This document shows positions 27,564 to 38,229 of a DNA stretch of 64,000 nucleotides, one piece after another. The DNA is from Massilia sp. 9096 (lineage in GTDB: Bacteria; Pseudomonadota; Gammaproteobacteria; Burkholderiales; Burkholderiaceae_D). A model generated the notes under the pieces. It had not been told where the DNA came from, did no database searches, and saw nothing but the letters and a program-made list of their open reading frames with translations. The position numbers and the translations under genes were made by a program. Position 1 is the first letter of the stretch; each line of letters opens with the position of its first letter. The stretch spans positions 5,490,449 through 5,554,448 of the forward strand of contig NZ_JQNN01000001.1 of the NCBI RefSeq assembly GCF_000745265.1, given 5' to 3'.

Positions 27564-29561
27564 ATGAAACCTGTTCAAACCACCACCCTGATGGCCAACG
27601 CGATCCGCGCGCTGGCGATGGACGCCGTCCAGAAAGCCAACTCCGGCCACCCGGGCATGCCGATGGGCATGGCCGAGATCGCCGTGGCGCTGTGGGACGG
27701 CCACTATCGCCATAACCCGGCCAATCCGCTCTGGTTGAACCGCGACCGCTTCCTGCTCTCGAACGGCCACGGTTCGATGCTGCACTACGCGCTGCTGCAC
27801 CTGTCGGGCTACGACCTGACGATGGACGACCTGCGCAACTTCCGCCAGATGCACAGCAAGACCCCGGGCCATCCGGAAGTGCACATCACGCCGGGCGTCG
27901 AGACCACCACCGGTCCGCTCGGCCAGGGCATCGCCAACTCGGTCGGCATGGCGCTGGCCGAGTGGCTGCTGGCGCGTGAATTCAACCGTCCGGGCTTCGA
28001 CGTGGTCGACCACCACACCTACGCCTTCCTGGGCGACGGCTGCCTGATGGAAGGCATCTCGCACGAAGCGGCCTCGCTGGCCGGCACGCTGCGCCTGAAC
28101 AAGCTGATCTGGCTGTACGACGACAACGGCATCTCGATCGACGGCAAGGTCGAAGGCTGGTTCACCGACGACACCCCGCAGCGTTTCGCGTCCTACGGCT
28201 GGAACGTGATCCCGGGCGTGGATGGCCACAGCGTCGAAGCGGTCGATGCCGCGATCACGCAAGCCAAGCAATCGGACCGTCCGACCCTGATCTGCTGCAA
28301 GACCATCATCGGCAAGGGCTCGCCCAACCTGCAGGGCGGCGACAAGGTGCACGGCGCCGCGCTGGGCGAGAAGGAAGTCGCGGCGGTGCGCGAGCACCTG
28401 GTGTGGGACGCGATCCCGTTCGACATCCCGGCCCCGATCTACCAAGCCTGGGACCAGAAGGCCAAGGGCGCCGCGCTGGAAGCCGAGTGGAACGAGAAGT
28501 TCGCCGGCTACCGCGCGCAGTTCCCGGAACTGGCGGCGGAATTCGAGCGCCGCATGAAGGGCGAGCTGCCGGGCCAGTTCGAAGCCACCCTGGCCGCCGC
28601 CATCGCCTCGACCATCGAGAAGAAGGAAACCATCGCCACCCGCAAGGCCAGCCAGAACGCGATCCAGGCGCTGGCGCCGACGCTGCCGGAATTCCTCGGC
28701 GGCTCGGCCGACCTGACCGGCTCGAACCTGACCAACTGGAAGGAATCGATCCCGGTCCGCTCGGGCGTGCCGGGCAACCACATCAACTACGGCGTGCGCG
28801 AGTTCGGCATGTCGGCGATCATGAACGGCATCGCCCTGCACGGCGGCTACATCCCGTTCGGCGCGACCTTCCTGACCTTCGCGGACTACAGCCGCAACGC
28901 GCTGCGCATGGCCGCGCTGATGAAGATCCGTTCGCTGTTCGTGTTCACCCACGACTCGATCGGCCTGGGCGAAGACGGCCCGACCCACCAGTCGGTCGAG
29001 CATGTCTCGTCGCTGCGCCTGATCCCGAACCTGGACAACTGGCGTCCGTGCGACACGACCGAGTCGACCGTCGCCTGGGGTGAAGCGGTCAAGCGCAAGG
29101 ACGGCCCGTCGACGCTGATCTTCTCGCGCCAGAACCTGCCGTTCATGGAGCGCGACGCCAACACCGTCGCCGGCATCGCCCGCGGCGGCTACGTCCTGCG
29201 CGACGTCCAGAACCCGCAGGCCGTGCTGATCGCGACCGGCTCGGAAGTCGAACTGGCCATGAAGTCGGCTGATGCGCTGGCCGGGCAGGGCATCCGCGTG
29301 CGTGTGGTATCGATGCCGTCGACCGACGTGTTCGACCGCCAGGACGCAGCTTACAAGGCAGCCGTGCTGGGCAAGGGCCTGCCGCGCGTGGCGATCGAGG
29401 CCGGCGTGACCGACTTCTGGTACAAGTACGTCGGCCTGGAAGGCGCCGTGGTGGGCATCGACACCTTCGGCGAATCGGCGCCGGCGCCGGTGCTGTTCAA
29501 GCATTTCGGCTTCACCGTGGAAAATGTGGTTGCCAAGGTGAAATCGGTCATGGCCGCTTGA
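27564..29561 (+). CDS. tkt: transketolase
   Basis: A 665-aa thiamine-diphosphate enzyme of the non-oxidative pentose phosphate and Calvin-type carbon rearrangements, cytoplasmic. Seen: [20 protein letters not shown] near the N-terminus, the ThDP motif [13 protein letters not shown] near residue 155, the pyrimidine-domain segment [17 protein letters not shown] near 410, and [16 protein letters not shown]. Length is normal. It is followed by gapA after a strong terminator; the tkt-gap order is common in betaproteobacteria. Confidence 0.98.
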   Translation: MKPVQTTTLMANAIRALAMDAVQKANSGHPGMPMGMAEIAVALWDGHYRHNPANPLWLNRDRFLLSNGHGSMLHYALLHLSGYDLTMDDLRNFRQMHSKTPGHPEVHITPGVETTTGPLGQGIANSVGMALAEWLLAREFNRPGFDVVDHHTYAFLGDGCLMEGISHEAASLAGTLRLNKLIWLYDDNGISIDGKVEGWFTDDTPQRFASYGWNVIPGVDGHSVEAVDAAITQAKQSDRPTLICCKTIIGKGSPNLQGGDKVHGAALGEKEVAAVREHLVWDAIPFDIPAPIYQAWDQKAKGAALEAEWNEKFAGYRAQFPELAAEFERRMKGELPGQFEATLAAAIASTIEKKETIATRKASQNAIQALAPTLPEFLGGSADLTGSNLTNWKESIPVRSGVPGNHINYGVREFGMSAIMNGIALHGGYIPFGATFLTFADYSRNALRMAALMKIRSLFVFTHDSIGLGEDGPTHQSVEHVSSLRLIPNLDNWRPCDTTESTVAWGEAVKRKDGPSTLIFSRQNLPFMERDANTVAGIARGGYVLRDVQNPQAVLIATGSEVELAMKSADALAGQGIRVRVVSMPSTDVFDRQDAAYKAAVLGKGLPRVAIEAGVTDFWYKYVGLEGAVVGIDTFGESAPAPVLFKHFGFTVENVVAKVKSVMAA

Positions 29562-29572
29562 GTTTTGCTTGG

Positions 29573-29612
29573 TCCGCCGCACGCGACAGGAGACATCGCG
29601 TGCGGCGGATTT
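29573..29612 (+). terminator. intrinsic terminator of tkt
   Basis: A perfect 14-base stem, TCCGCCGCACGCGA / TCGCGTGCGGCGGA, with a nine-base loop and a short T-run. Confidence 0.85.
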
Positions 29613-29663
29613 TCGCGTTATCCTCTCAGCGATAACGGACTTTTTCCAATCAGGAGTTATTAA

Positions 29664-30674
29664 ATGACGATCAAAGTAGCAATCAACGGCTACGGCCGCA
29701 TCGGCCGCAACGTGCTGCGCGCTTTCTACGAAGGCGGCAAGAAGCAGGACATCGAGATCGTGGCCATCAACGACCTGGGCAAGCCCGAGTCGAATGCCCA
29801 CCTGACCCGATTCGACACCACGCACGGCCGCTTCCCGGGCACCGTGTCGGTCGAAGGCGACAACATGATCGTCAACGGCGACAAGATCCGCGTGTTCGCG
29901 CAGCGTAACCCGGCGGAACTGCCATGGGGCGAGCTGGGCGTGGACGTCGTGCTCGAGTGCACCGGCTTCTTCACCACCAAGGAAAAGGCATCGGCCCACC
30001 TGCAGGGCGGCGCCAAGAAGGTCATCATCTCGGCCCCGGGCGGCAAGGATGTCGACGCCACCATCGTCTACGGCGTCAACCAGGACGTGCTGAAAGCGTC
30101 GGACACCGTGATCTCGAACGCCTCCTGCACCACCAACTGCCTGGCCCCGCTGGTCAAGCCGCTGAACGACGCCATCGGCCTGGAAAACGGCCTGATGACC
30201 ACTGTGCACTCGTACACCAACGACCAGGTGCTGACCGACGTCATGCACGAAGACCTGCGCCGTGCGCGTTCGGCGACCCACTCGATGATCCCGACCAAGA
30301 CCGGCGCCGCCGCAGCGGTCGGCCTGGTGCTGCCGGAACTGAACGGCAAGCTGGACGGCTTCGCGATCCGCGTGCCGACCATCAACGTCTCGATCGTCGA
30401 CCTGTCCTTCATCGCCAAGCGCGACACCACCGTGGAAGAAGTCAATGCGCTGATGAAGGCCGCCGCCGAAGGTCCGCTGGCCGGCATCCTGACCTACAAC
30501 ACCGACCAGCTGGTCTCGGTCGACTACAACCACAACCCGGCCTCGTCGAACTTCGACGCCACCCTGACCAAGGTGTCGGGCCGCCTGGTGAAGGTCTCGT
30601 CGTGGTACGACAACGAGTGGGGCTTTTCCAACCGCATGCTGGACACCACTGTGGCGCTGATGAACGCCAAGTAA
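29664..30674 (+). CDS. gapA: glyceraldehyde-3-phosphate dehydrogenase, type I
   Basis: A 336-aa NAD-dependent GAPDH converting glyceraldehyde-3-phosphate to 1,3-bisphosphoglycerate. The Rossmann start is [16 protein letters not shown]. The catalytic Cys lies in [13 protein letters not shown] (about residue 156), and the phosphate-site segment is [12 protein letters not shown] near the end. An AGGAG site sits before the ATG. It follows tkt but behind a terminator, so it likely has its own promoter in the 50-bp gap. Confidence 0.98.
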   Translation: MTIKVAINGYGRIGRNVLRAFYEGGKKQDIEIVAINDLGKPESNAHLTRFDTTHGRFPGTVSVEGDNMIVNGDKIRVFAQRNPAELPWGELGVDVVLECTGFFTTKEKASAHLQGGAKKVIISAPGGKDVDATIVYGVNQDVLKASDTVISNASCTTNCLAPLVKPLNDAIGLENGLMTTVHSYTNDQVLTDVMHEDLRRARSATHSMIPTKTGAAAAVGLVLPELNGKLDGFAIRVPTINVSIVDLSFIAKRDTTVEEVNALMKAAAEGPLAGILTYNTDQLVSVDYNHNPASSNFDATLTKVSGRLVKVSSWYDNEWGFSNRMLDTTVALMNAK

Positions 30675-30696
30675 TCCGCTTCCTCGAGCGTAACGA

Positions 30697-30724
30697 GCCC
30701 GGCCTGTGAGCCGGGTTTTTTTTC
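30697..30724 (+). terminator. intrinsic terminator of gapA
   Basis: Stem CCCGGC / GCCGGG with a six-base loop followed by nine T residues. Confidence 0.9.
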
Positions 30725-31005
30725 GTCCAGCGTAATCGGTCGGCTTTTTTTGACTTTGCAGCGTTGGCGGTCGGAGACCGTTTATTTCATGAAAATACGC
30801 TTTGACCGAATTTGATATGCATACTAGAACTAAGCATATGTAAAAAAACGGTGATAGTTGTAACGATCTGTATCATTCGCGCGACACAAACAAATAAAGT
30901 ACATATATCTTAACGAAAAATGTTTGCTCAAAGTCATGTTTTTGTCACACTGGATTGGTGCTGTATGCACATCTAATAAAAATCCCAACCCACGAGAGAG
31001 AAACT
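30725..31005. other. AT-rich promoter region of TBDR5
   Basis: About 280 bp of AT-rich sequence with no gene. TTCATGAAAATACGCTTTG near 30787 resembles TTCATGAAAATGCACTTTG near 19588 upstream of TBDR3 (17 of 19 positions), a possible shared element. No single promoter stands out. Confidence 0.4.
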
Positions 31006-33897
31006 TTGAACAAGCGATTAGTGCTGAAACCCAGCGTGCTCGCAGTCGCGCTTGCGATTGGAACCACCCAATTCGCTGTCGCCCAGGACAGTGCGACGAC
31101 GGCTACGGCCGCAACTGCAACGCCGACGCCCGCCACCCAGACGGTCTACATCACCGGCTCGAACCTGCGCCGTTCCGACACCGAAGGCACTTCGCCGATC
31201 AGTGTGCTGAACGCCCAGGACATCAAGAACACCGGCGCCACCACGGTCTCCGAACTGATGCGCTTCGTGCCGTCGATGGGTACGGACAGCAACCACGACA
31301 ACGGCAGCGGCTCCGGCTTCGCCAAGGGCGTCGCCACGGCCTCGCTGCGCGGCCTGGGTTCGTCCTCCACCCTGGTCCTGTTGAACGGCCGCCGCATCAC
31401 GCCGGCGCCGTATGCCGATCCGAACGAGGGCAACTCGGTCCTGTACGACCTGAACTCGATCCCGATCTCGGCCATCGAACGCGTCGAAGTCCTGCAGGAC
31501 GGCGCGTCGGCCGTGTACGGTTCGGATGCGATCGCCGGCGTCATCAACTTCATCCTGAAGAAGAACTACGAAGGGACCGAGGTCGCGGCGCGCTACAGCG
31601 CGAACGACAACAACCAGTTCCGCAACAAGGGTTTCAACGCCATCTTCGGCAAGGGTAACCTGGACACCGACGGCTACAACTTCATGGTGACCGCCGACGT
31701 GACCCAGCGCGATCCGACCCTGCGTATCGATGCCAAGGATGTCGAGTTCTCCCAGCTGCAACTGCTCAATGGACGCTACCTGTCGCCGTACGGCAGCTCG
31801 GTGTCGCAGTACCCGACTTACTACAAGGAAACCCGATCGGGCAGCAAGAACTTCGGCGTGACCCAGGCCACTGCGCCGGCCAACATGCTGTTCAATACGA
31901 GCTGCCCGACCAACCAGCAGATCACCGGCAGCGTGGCCGGCAACGGCTTCCTGCCGACCAATACCTTGGTGGGCCGTACCTTCTGTAACTTCGACGTCAC
32001 GCCTTTCCAGGAAGCTCAGGGCTATGGCCGCGACGCGAACCTCATCAGCCACGGCGAAATCAAGCTTGGCGAGAGCGGCGTGGTCGCTTTTGCCGACGCC
32101 GCCTACTCGCGCACCCGCCGCGACTACAAGGACGTACCGATCTCGATCGGCACCGGCGTCACGACCAACTGGACCGCGACCGGCCCGGGCGCGTCGTACC
32201 AGACGATCCTGCCGATCGGCCACCCGGACAACCCGTTCCCGAATGCGCGCGCCTCGCTGGCCTACCGCTTCACCAACCTGCGCGGCGGCTCGTCCACCAT
32301 CAACGAGGGCAAGCGTGCACTGGCTGGCCTGCAGGGCAGCCACTTCGGCTGGAACTGGGAATCCGCGCTGCTTTGGAACCGCGCCGAGAACGAAAGCACC
32401 ACCTATGGCCGCCTGTTCCTGCCGACCCTGAACAAGCTGATGACGCAGAACCTGCCAATCGCGCAGGTCGCGGCCGACCCGACCATCGGGCATGACGTCC
32501 TCACCCAGAATACCTCGCAGATCACCCAGTGGGATGCCAAGGCAAACACCGAGTTCGGTCACTTGCCGGGCGGTACGATCGGTTTTGCCGCCGGCGTCGA
32601 ACTGCGCCGCGAAAAGGTCGACCTGGCGCCGGACCCGCTGGTGGCGACGGGCCAGATCTTCGGCCTGGCCAACACCATCCTGAGCAGCTCGCGCGACGTC
32701 AAGTCGGCCTTCGTCGAGCTCGGCGCCCCGGTCCTGAAGAACCTCTCGTTCGACTTCGCCGGCCGCGTCGACAAGTATCCGAACCTGAAATCCAACTTCG
32801 TGCCGAAGGTCGGCGGCAAGTGGACCGTGACCGATACCTTCGCCGTCCGCGGCACCTATGCCGAAGGTTTCCGCGCGCCGTCGCTGAGCCAGATCGTGCC
32901 GGGCGGCGCCCAGTTCTTCCTGAACAATACCTGGGACCCGAAGCGCTGCGAAGAGGACGAGATCACGCCGAAGCCGAATGGCACCACCGCCGACTGCGCC
33001 AAGAGCGTGGGCGGTACCGGCGGCTTCAACCCGAACCTGAAGCCGGAAACCTCGAAGAGCTACAACCTGGGCTTCATCTGGTCGCCGAGCAGCAAGTTCG
33101 ACGTCACGATGGACTTCTGGAAGATCAAGCGCGAGAACGAGATCGTGCTGGGCAGCGCTGCCGACGCCCTGAGGAACGAAGACCTGATGCCGGCCAACGT
33201 CGTGCGTGACCCGAACCCGGTCAACTTCATCACCGACGCCAGCGGCAAGCCGATCTCGGGCACGGGCCCGCTGGTCATGATCTACACCCCGTGGATGAAC
33301 CAGGGCATGACCGAACTGCGCGGCGTCGACATCGAAGGCCACCTGCGCAACAACTTCGGCGAGTGGGGTTCGCTGTCGACCACGCTGCGTTCGACCTACA
33401 CCAGCAAGTACTATATCCAGACCCATCCTGGCGATCCGATCCACAACGTGGTCGGCACGATCCAGAACATCTACGACTGGTCGCTCAACTCCGGCACGCC
33501 GATCCCGCGCTGGAAGAGCAGTGTGTCGAGCACCTGGAAGCTGGCGGACCACGCGGTCAACCTGTCGCTCAACTACGTGGGTCCGATCTCGTACCTGCGC
33601 GTGTACGATGGCGCGACCACCTACCCGCAGCCGTTCTGCCAGTACAGCCCGAAGGGCAGCAACACGATCCCGCTGTACACCACCTTCTATCCGGATTGCT
33701 CGATCAAGGAGTGGGTGACGGTCGGACTGGGTTACACCTATACCGGCTTCAAGCACTGGACGCTGAACGCGAACATCCAGAACCTGAACGACGAAAAGGC
33801 GCCTTACGATCCGGGCAATACCGCCGTCGGCTACAACGAAAGCCTGCACAACCCGTATGGCCGTTACTACAGCCTGAGCGCACGCTACACGTTCTGA
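31006..33897 (+). CDS. TonB-dependent outer-membrane receptor (TBDR5)
   Basis: A 963-aa receptor. I place the start at a TTG codon (31006), seven bases after GAGAGAG, because it gives a proper signal peptide (MNKRLVLKPSVLAVALAIGT, ending FAVAQ). An ATG at 30955 in the same frame would add 17 mostly polar residues ahead of it. The plug begins VYITGSNLRRSDTEGTSPI and has ASLRGLGSSSTLVLLNGRRI and VEVLQDGASAVYGSDAIAGV. The barrel ends YSLSARYTF. It is not a close paralogue of its neighbours. Its own terminator follows. Ligand unknown. Confidence 0.92.
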   Translation: MNKRLVLKPSVLAVALAIGTTQFAVAQDSATTATAATATPTPATQTVYITGSNLRRSDTEGTSPISVLNAQDIKNTGATTVSELMRFVPSMGTDSNHDNGSGSGFAKGVATASLRGLGSSSTLVLLNGRRITPAPYADPNEGNSVLYDLNSIPISAIERVEVLQDGASAVYGSDAIAGVINFILKKNYEGTEVAARYSANDNNQFRNKGFNAIFGKGNLDTDGYNFMVTADVTQRDPTLRIDAKDVEFSQLQLLNGRYLSPYGSSVSQYPTYYKETRSGSKNFGVTQATAPANMLFNTSCPTNQQITGSVAGNGFLPTNTLVGRTFCNFDVTPFQEAQGYGRDANLISHGEIKLGESGVVAFADAAYSRTRRDYKDVPISIGTGVTTNWTATGPGASYQTILPIGHPDNPFPNARASLAYRFTNLRGGSSTINEGKRALAGLQGSHFGWNWESALLWNRAENESTTYGRLFLPTLNKLMTQNLPIAQVAADPTIGHDVLTQNTSQITQWDAKANTEFGHLPGGTIGFAAGVELRREKVDLAPDPLVATGQIFGLANTILSSSRDVKSAFVELGAPVLKNLSFDFAGRVDKYPNLKSNFVPKVGGKWTVTDTFAVRGTYAEGFRAPSLSQIVPGGAQFFLNNTWDPKRCEEDEITPKPNGTTADCAKSVGGTGGFNPNLKPETSKSYNLGFIWSPSSKFDVTMDFWKIKRENEIVLGSAADALRNEDLMPANVVRDPNPVNFITDASGKPISGTGPLVMIYTPWMNQGMTELRGVDIEGHLRNNFGEWGSLSTTLRSTYTSKYYIQTHPGDPIHNVVGTIQNIYDWSLNSGTPIPRWKSSVSSTWKLADHAVNLSLNYVGPISYLRVYDGATTYPQPFCQYSPKGSNTIPLYTTFYPDCSIKEWVTVGLGYTYTGFKHWTLNANIQNLNDEKAPYDPGNTAVGYNESLHNPYGRYYSLSARYTF

Positions 33898-33908
33898 TAA
33901 ACGGAGAA

Positions 33909-33944
33909 CAAAAAACCCGCTGGTTCACGCCAGCGGGTTTTTTT
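33909..33944 (+). terminator. intrinsic terminator of TBDR5
   Basis: Stem AACCCGCTGG / CCAGCGGGTT with a six-base loop and eight T residues. Confidence 0.9.
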
Positions 33945-33978
33945 TCGTCGATCGTGTGCGACGCGCCGGGTCAGCGCA

Positions 33979-34743
33979 TCACTTCTTCGGCCAGGGCGTC
34001 AGGATCTCGAACCCGTCGTGGGTGACGGCGATCATGTGTTCCCACTGCGCCGACAGCGAACGGTCGCGCGTGACCACGGTCCAGCCGTCGTCGAGCTGCT
34101 CGACGTCGGCTTCGCCCAGGTTGATCATCGGCTCGACCGTGAAGGTCATGCCTTCCTTGATCAGCATGCCGGTGTTCGGGCGGCCGTAGTGCAGCACCTG
34201 CGGGTCTTCGTGGTAGACCCGGCCGATGCCGTGGCCGCAGTACTCGCGCACCACCGAATAGCCCTTGGCTTCGGCCAGCTTCTGGATCGCATGGCCGACG
34301 TCGCCCAGGCGCGCGCCCGGGCGCACCGCGCGGATGCCGGCCATCATCGCGTCATAGGTGGTGTCGACCAGCTGCCTGGCCTCGGGGGAGGGCGTGCCGG
34401 CGAAGTACATGCGGCTGGTGTCGCCGTGCCAGCCGTCCTTGATCACGGTGACGTCGATGTTGATGATGTCGCCGTCCTGCAGCACGTCCTTCTCGCTCGG
34501 GATGCCGTGGCAGACCACGCCGTTGATCGAGGTGCACAGCGTCTTGGGGAAACCGTGGTAGCCGACGTTGGCTGGCGTGGCCTTCTGCACCTTGCGGATG
34601 TATTCGTTGCAGCGGCGGTCCAGCTCTTCGGTGGAGACGCCGGGCACCACGTGTTCGGAGATCATCTCCAGCACTTCGGCGGCCATGCGGCCGGCCACGC
34701 GCATCTTGGCGATGTCCTTGTCGTTCTTGAGTTTGATTACCAT
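33979..34743 (-). CDS. map: type I methionine aminopeptidase
   Basis: A 254-aa enzyme removing the initiator Met from nascent proteins. All catalytic residues are present: H79, the metal ligands D97, D108, H171, E204 and E235 (IDVTV, GDTS, CGHGIGR, VEPM and WEH motifs). Length equals bacterial MetAP-Ia. I start at ATG 34743 (MVIKLKNDKDIAKMR); the frame is open 26 codons further upstream. It lies on the same strand as TBDR6 but is separated from it by a strong terminator. In many genomes map is near rpsB/tsf; here it is not. Confidence 0.96.
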   Translation of the reverse strand: MVIKLKNDKDIAKMRVAGRMAAEVLEMISEHVVPGVSTEELDRRCNEYIRKVQKATPANVGYHGFPKTLCTSINGVVCHGIPSEKDVLQDGDIINIDVTVIKDGWHGDTSRMYFAGTPSPEARQLVDTTYDAMMAGIRAVRPGARLGDVGHAIQKLAEAKGYSVVREYCGHGIGRVYHEDPQVLHYGRPNTGMLIKEGMTFTVEPMINLGEADVEQLDDGWTVVTRDRSLSAQWEHMIAVTHDGFEILTPWPKK

Positions 34744-34787
34744 GGTTCGATGTTGTTGGTCCGACCGCCCATCATACCCGCTCGCAT

Positions 34788-34821
34788 GAAAAAATGCCCG
34801 CCAGGCGAACCTGGCGGGCAT
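34788..34821 (-). terminator. intrinsic terminator of TBDR6
   Basis: A perfect twelve-base stem, ATGCCCGCCAGG / CCTGGCGGGCAT, with loop CGAA. On the minus strand a T-run follows. It lies 23 bp past the TBDR6 stop and just upstream of map. Confidence 0.9.
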
Positions 34822-34843
34822 CGGTCAAACCGTTACGTTCGGA

Positions 34844-37726
34844 TTAGAACGACTGGTTGTAGCGGACGTAGAAGAAGCGGTCCAGCGGCATGTTCGGGTC
34901 CACCGACGACGACGACGCCGTGCCCGAGGTATAGGCGGTGTAGGCGATGCGCGGCTTCTTGTCGAACAGGTTGTTGATACCGAACTGGATCTGGCCCTTC
35001 CACGAGGTCTTGTAGCCCACGTTCAGGTCGTGATACACCTCGGCGCCCAGCTTGTTGTAGCCGGTGCCGAAGCTTTCGGTGTAGCCGGTCGGGTTCGTGC
35101 ACTCGATCGCGGCTTCGGTATCCCAGCACTGGTCGCGCACGGCGCTGTAGATACGGGCGGTCCAGGTGGCGCTCCAGTTGCCCATGCTCCAGTCCACGGC
35201 GGTGGTCGACTTCCACTTGTTGTAGAAGTAGTCGCCGGCGTAATCCTGCCACTCGGCGTCCGAGGTCGACTTCTGCTTGAACGAGTGGACGTACGAGGTG
35301 TCCGAACGCAGCGCGAAGCGGCCGTACTGGGTCATCGGGAAGCGATAGCCGAACGAGATGTCCGCGCCGTCGGTCTGCATTTCGCCCAGGTTCAGGTTGC
35401 CGCGCGACAGGTTCGCGATCTCGCCTGCTGCGTTACGCCCGATGGCGCCGCAGAAGGTCGGGTTGTTCTCGATGTAGCACTGGTTCGCCACCCAGGTCGC
35501 GCCGACCGGGCTGATCATGTTGCTCACCTTGATGCGGTACCAGTCGACCGACGCCGAGAAGCCCGGCAGGTACGACGGGCTGTACACGAAGCCCAGGGTG
35601 TCGGTGATCGCGCGTTCCGGGGTCAGCGTCGTATTGCCGGCGCCCGAGTAGAACGGGTAGGCGCCTTGGCCGCCGGTGCCGCCGACCGGTACGCCGGCCG
35701 AATTCAGCTGGCGGAAGCCGGCCGGTACGCCGGCAGCGGCGCAACGTGCGGCCACGGCCGGGTTGGAGGCGGCTTCGCCGTAACGGCTGTCGCACGGATC
35801 CAGGTAGTTGTCGTAGGTCTGCTGGCCGCCGCCGAAGGTATCACCCACGGTCGGGGCGCGGAAGCCCTGTGCCCAGGTGCCGCGTACCAGCAGGTCGCCC
35901 ATCGGCTTCCACATGAAGCTGACCTTGCTGTTGTTGGCGACGCCGAAGTTGCTGTAGTCCGAGTGGCGGGTGGCGACGTCGAACGACAGCAGTTTCGCGA
36001 ACGGCTGGTCCTTCAGGACCGGAATCGCTACCTCGAGGTACTCTTCCTTGACGTTGTAGTGGCCGACAGTGGTGTTGGCGCCCAGGTCGGTCGAGTAGCC
36101 GGCCTGCTCCATCTGGCCCGGGAAGTCGTAGCCGCGCAGGCTGCGGTTCTCGATGCCGGCTGCGAAGCCGAGTGCACCGGCCGGCAGGTCGTACAGGTCG
36201 CCGCTGATGTTGGCGGTGGCGCTGTTGACGGTCGAGCCGTAGGTGGCCTGGCCGGTTTCGTTGACGTAGGCCAGGGCAGCGGCGTTCGATGCCGACGGGC
36301 CGCCCAGGATGTTGAACGGCACGCACAGGTTCGGCGCGATCGGGTTGGCCGCGGTGCCGCACTGGACCTGCTGGGTGGCCGGGTTGTAGAACGACGGACC
36401 CAAAGCCTTCTTCAGGTTGATCAGGTTCAGGTTGCCGTTCGACAGGGTCGAGCCGGACACGTCGCTGTGGTTGTAGCCGATGTCCCAGTTGAAGCTACGG
36501 CCGTAGGCCTTGAATTCGCCGGCCAGGGTCGCATCGATGTGCAGGGTGCGGTTCTGATTCTCGGTGGTGCGCGGCAGCTCGATGGTGCGGCGGTAGAAGA
36601 ACAGGTCCTGGCCCGGAGTCGGGTTGTAGTAGCTGTTCTTGTCGATGTAGACCGGGTAGGTCGGCTGGCTCAGCGAGTTCATCGGGTAACCGGCGGCGGT
36701 GGCGCTCGAGTCACGCTGGGCGAACATCGCGGTGCTGGTGAAGTGCATGCCGTACGGCAGTTCCAGCGAGCCTTTGGTGAAGATGCTGTCCAGCTTGGTC
36801 GGCATCTGGAACATCATCTGCGAGGGCGTGTTGAACAGGTCTGCGTCCGCGCCGGCGTAGGTGTGGTAGTTGCCGATGACGTTCGACGCCTGGCCCACGC
36901 CGCTGCCGTCGTAGCTGCCGGTGTGGTTCAGGATCTGGTTGATGCCGGTCGGGCCACCCGTGCCGCTCACCTGGCGGATACGGCCCCACGGGCTGACGCC
37001 CAGGCCGTCGGAGATGTGGTTCGGACCGTAGGAGTAGGCGGTGATGTCGCGGTCGCGCGCCCAGACCGTGCCCTGCTCGGTGTGGCTCAGGCCGAACACC
37101 AGCGAGCCGGTGTCGCTGTTGGCGCCGTAGGTCAGCGAGAAGTCCTTCGACTTGCCGTCGCCGCCGTGCTGGTTGGCGCCTTCGTAAACGCTCAGCTGGC
37201 CGCCTTCCATCGACTTCTTCAGGATGATGTTGACCACGCCGGCGATCGCGTCCGAACCATAGATCGACGAGGCGCCGTCCTTCAGGACTTCGATGCGCTC
37301 GATCAGGGCCGACGGGATGGTCGACAGGTCGGTGTAGCCGTTGATCGACTGCGACCAGCGCTTGCCGTCGACCAGCACCAGCAGGCGGTTCGCGCCCAGG
37401 TTGCGCAGGCTGACGTACTGGCCGCCGTTCTCGCGGTTCGATGTCAGCGAGCCGCCCTTGCTGAAGTCGGGCGTACCGGCCGACGACAGGTTGTTGAGGA
37501 TGTCGCCCACGGTGACCAGGCCAGTTTTCTGGATCTGTTCCTGGGTCATCACCTGGACCGGCTGTGCGGTCTCCAGGTCGACCTGGCGGATACGCGAACC
37601 GGTCACTTCGACCTTCTGAATCGGCGCGGTGCCTTGCGTATCTTGCGCGTAAGCGGCGTGCATCCCGAATGCGACACCGCCCAGGCACATCAGGCGGATC
37701 GAACGGGACAATGCTTTTTCCATCAT
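34844..37726 (-). CDS. TonB-dependent outer-membrane receptor (TBDR6)
   Basis: A 960-aa receptor. The signal peptide is MMEKALSRSIRLMCLGGVAF to HAAYA. The plug opens VEVTGSRIRQVDLETAQPV, then VMTQEQIQKTGLVTVGDIL, VSLRNLGANRLLVLVDGKRW and IEVLKDGASSIYGSDAIAGV. The barrel ends YVRYNQSF. I start at ATG 37726, 11 bases after AGGAG. It is a same-length paralogue of TBDR7: the N-terminal plug is almost identical, and blocks such as QGFRAP, FYRRTIE and SATA recur. Gene order and strand point to tandem duplication. Confidence 0.93.
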   Translation of the reverse strand: MMEKALSRSIRLMCLGGVAFGMHAAYAQDTQGTAPIQKVEVTGSRIRQVDLETAQPVQVMTQEQIQKTGLVTVGDILNNLSSAGTPDFSKGGSLTSNRENGGQYVSLRNLGANRLLVLVDGKRWSQSINGYTDLSTIPSALIERIEVLKDGASSIYGSDAIAGVVNIILKKSMEGGQLSVYEGANQHGGDGKSKDFSLTYGANSDTGSLVFGLSHTEQGTVWARDRDITAYSYGPNHISDGLGVSPWGRIRQVSGTGGPTGINQILNHTGSYDGSGVGQASNVIGNYHTYAGADADLFNTPSQMMFQMPTKLDSIFTKGSLELPYGMHFTSTAMFAQRDSSATAAGYPMNSLSQPTYPVYIDKNSYYNPTPGQDLFFYRRTIELPRTTENQNRTLHIDATLAGEFKAYGRSFNWDIGYNHSDVSGSTLSNGNLNLINLKKALGPSFYNPATQQVQCGTAANPIAPNLCVPFNILGGPSASNAAALAYVNETGQATYGSTVNSATANISGDLYDLPAGALGFAAGIENRSLRGYDFPGQMEQAGYSTDLGANTTVGHYNVKEEYLEVAIPVLKDQPFAKLLSFDVATRHSDYSNFGVANNSKVSFMWKPMGDLLVRGTWAQGFRAPTVGDTFGGGQQTYDNYLDPCDSRYGEAASNPAVAARCAAAGVPAGFRQLNSAGVPVGGTGGQGAYPFYSGAGNTTLTPERAITDTLGFVYSPSYLPGFSASVDWYRIKVSNMISPVGATWVANQCYIENNPTFCGAIGRNAAGEIANLSRGNLNLGEMQTDGADISFGYRFPMTQYGRFALRSDTSYVHSFKQKSTSDAEWQDYAGDYFYNKWKSTTAVDWSMGNWSATWTARIYSAVRDQCWDTEAAIECTNPTGYTESFGTGYNKLGAEVYHDLNVGYKTSWKGQIQFGINNLFDKKPRIAYTAYTSGTASSSSVDPNMPLDRFFYVRYNQSF

Positions 37727-38152
37727 GGTAGTTTCAACTCCTAGGGGTAAGGGCACGGCGAATTGTGAAATCTGGCCGTGTTGGTCCGTCGCTTATGGCG
37801 ACTGTTTGAAAGAAATGCGAACGAACATTTTTTCCAAGGGGGCAATGGAATCATTACAAAAGGTGCTGTGTCAATGCGTTCTGGAGCATATTTGCAATTG
37901 TTGCTGAGATGCGTAATTACACAAATTCTCACGAAAGTTGTTCTTGCCGTCATCAAGGCCCTCCAGGAAAGTCACATTGTTTTTAATAGGCAATTTGAGT
38001 GGGTTAAGAGATGCCCGTTTCGCAAGCTCGGCCGATCGGTATGCATAGCGGATGAAGTGCGCCAGAACGGCTCAGATAGGATAGATTTGGTGAAAATTCA
38101 CATTGGTCCGCAGTTTCCGGAAGTCACTCGACCAGATTGCGGAATGTAAAAG
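37727..38152. other. AT-rich intergenic region upstream of TBDR6
   Basis: About 425 bp with no supported gene. It must hold the TBDR6 promoter (minus strand). Open frames of 60-120 codons occur but start without ribosome sites. No palindrome comparable to that upstream of TBDR7 was found. Confidence 0.4.
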
Positions 38153-38185
38153 AAAATGCCCGCCGGGCGCGGGCCGGGCGGGCAT
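38153..38185 (-). terminator. intrinsic terminator of TBDR7
   Basis: Stem ATGCCCGCC / GGCGGGCAT with an 11-12-base GC-rich loop and a T-rich tail on the minus strand, 45 bp past the stop. It has the same stem base as the TBDR6 terminator. Confidence 0.8.
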
Positions 38186-38229
38186 CGGAGGCGGCGGGAC
38201 GGACGAGCCGTCCTGCCGGTCTGTCGTGA

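Noticed and set aside
30787-30805. Shared operator upstream of TBDR5 and TBDR3 (TTCATGAAAATxCxCTTTG)
   Set aside because: Only two copies, one overlapping the NtrC-type box; not enough to separate from chance in AT-rich sequence. Noted in the region entry only.
37778-38149. 124-codon frame upstream of TBDR6
   Set aside because: No ribosome site, no family likeness, and it lies across the region needed for the TBDR6 promoter.
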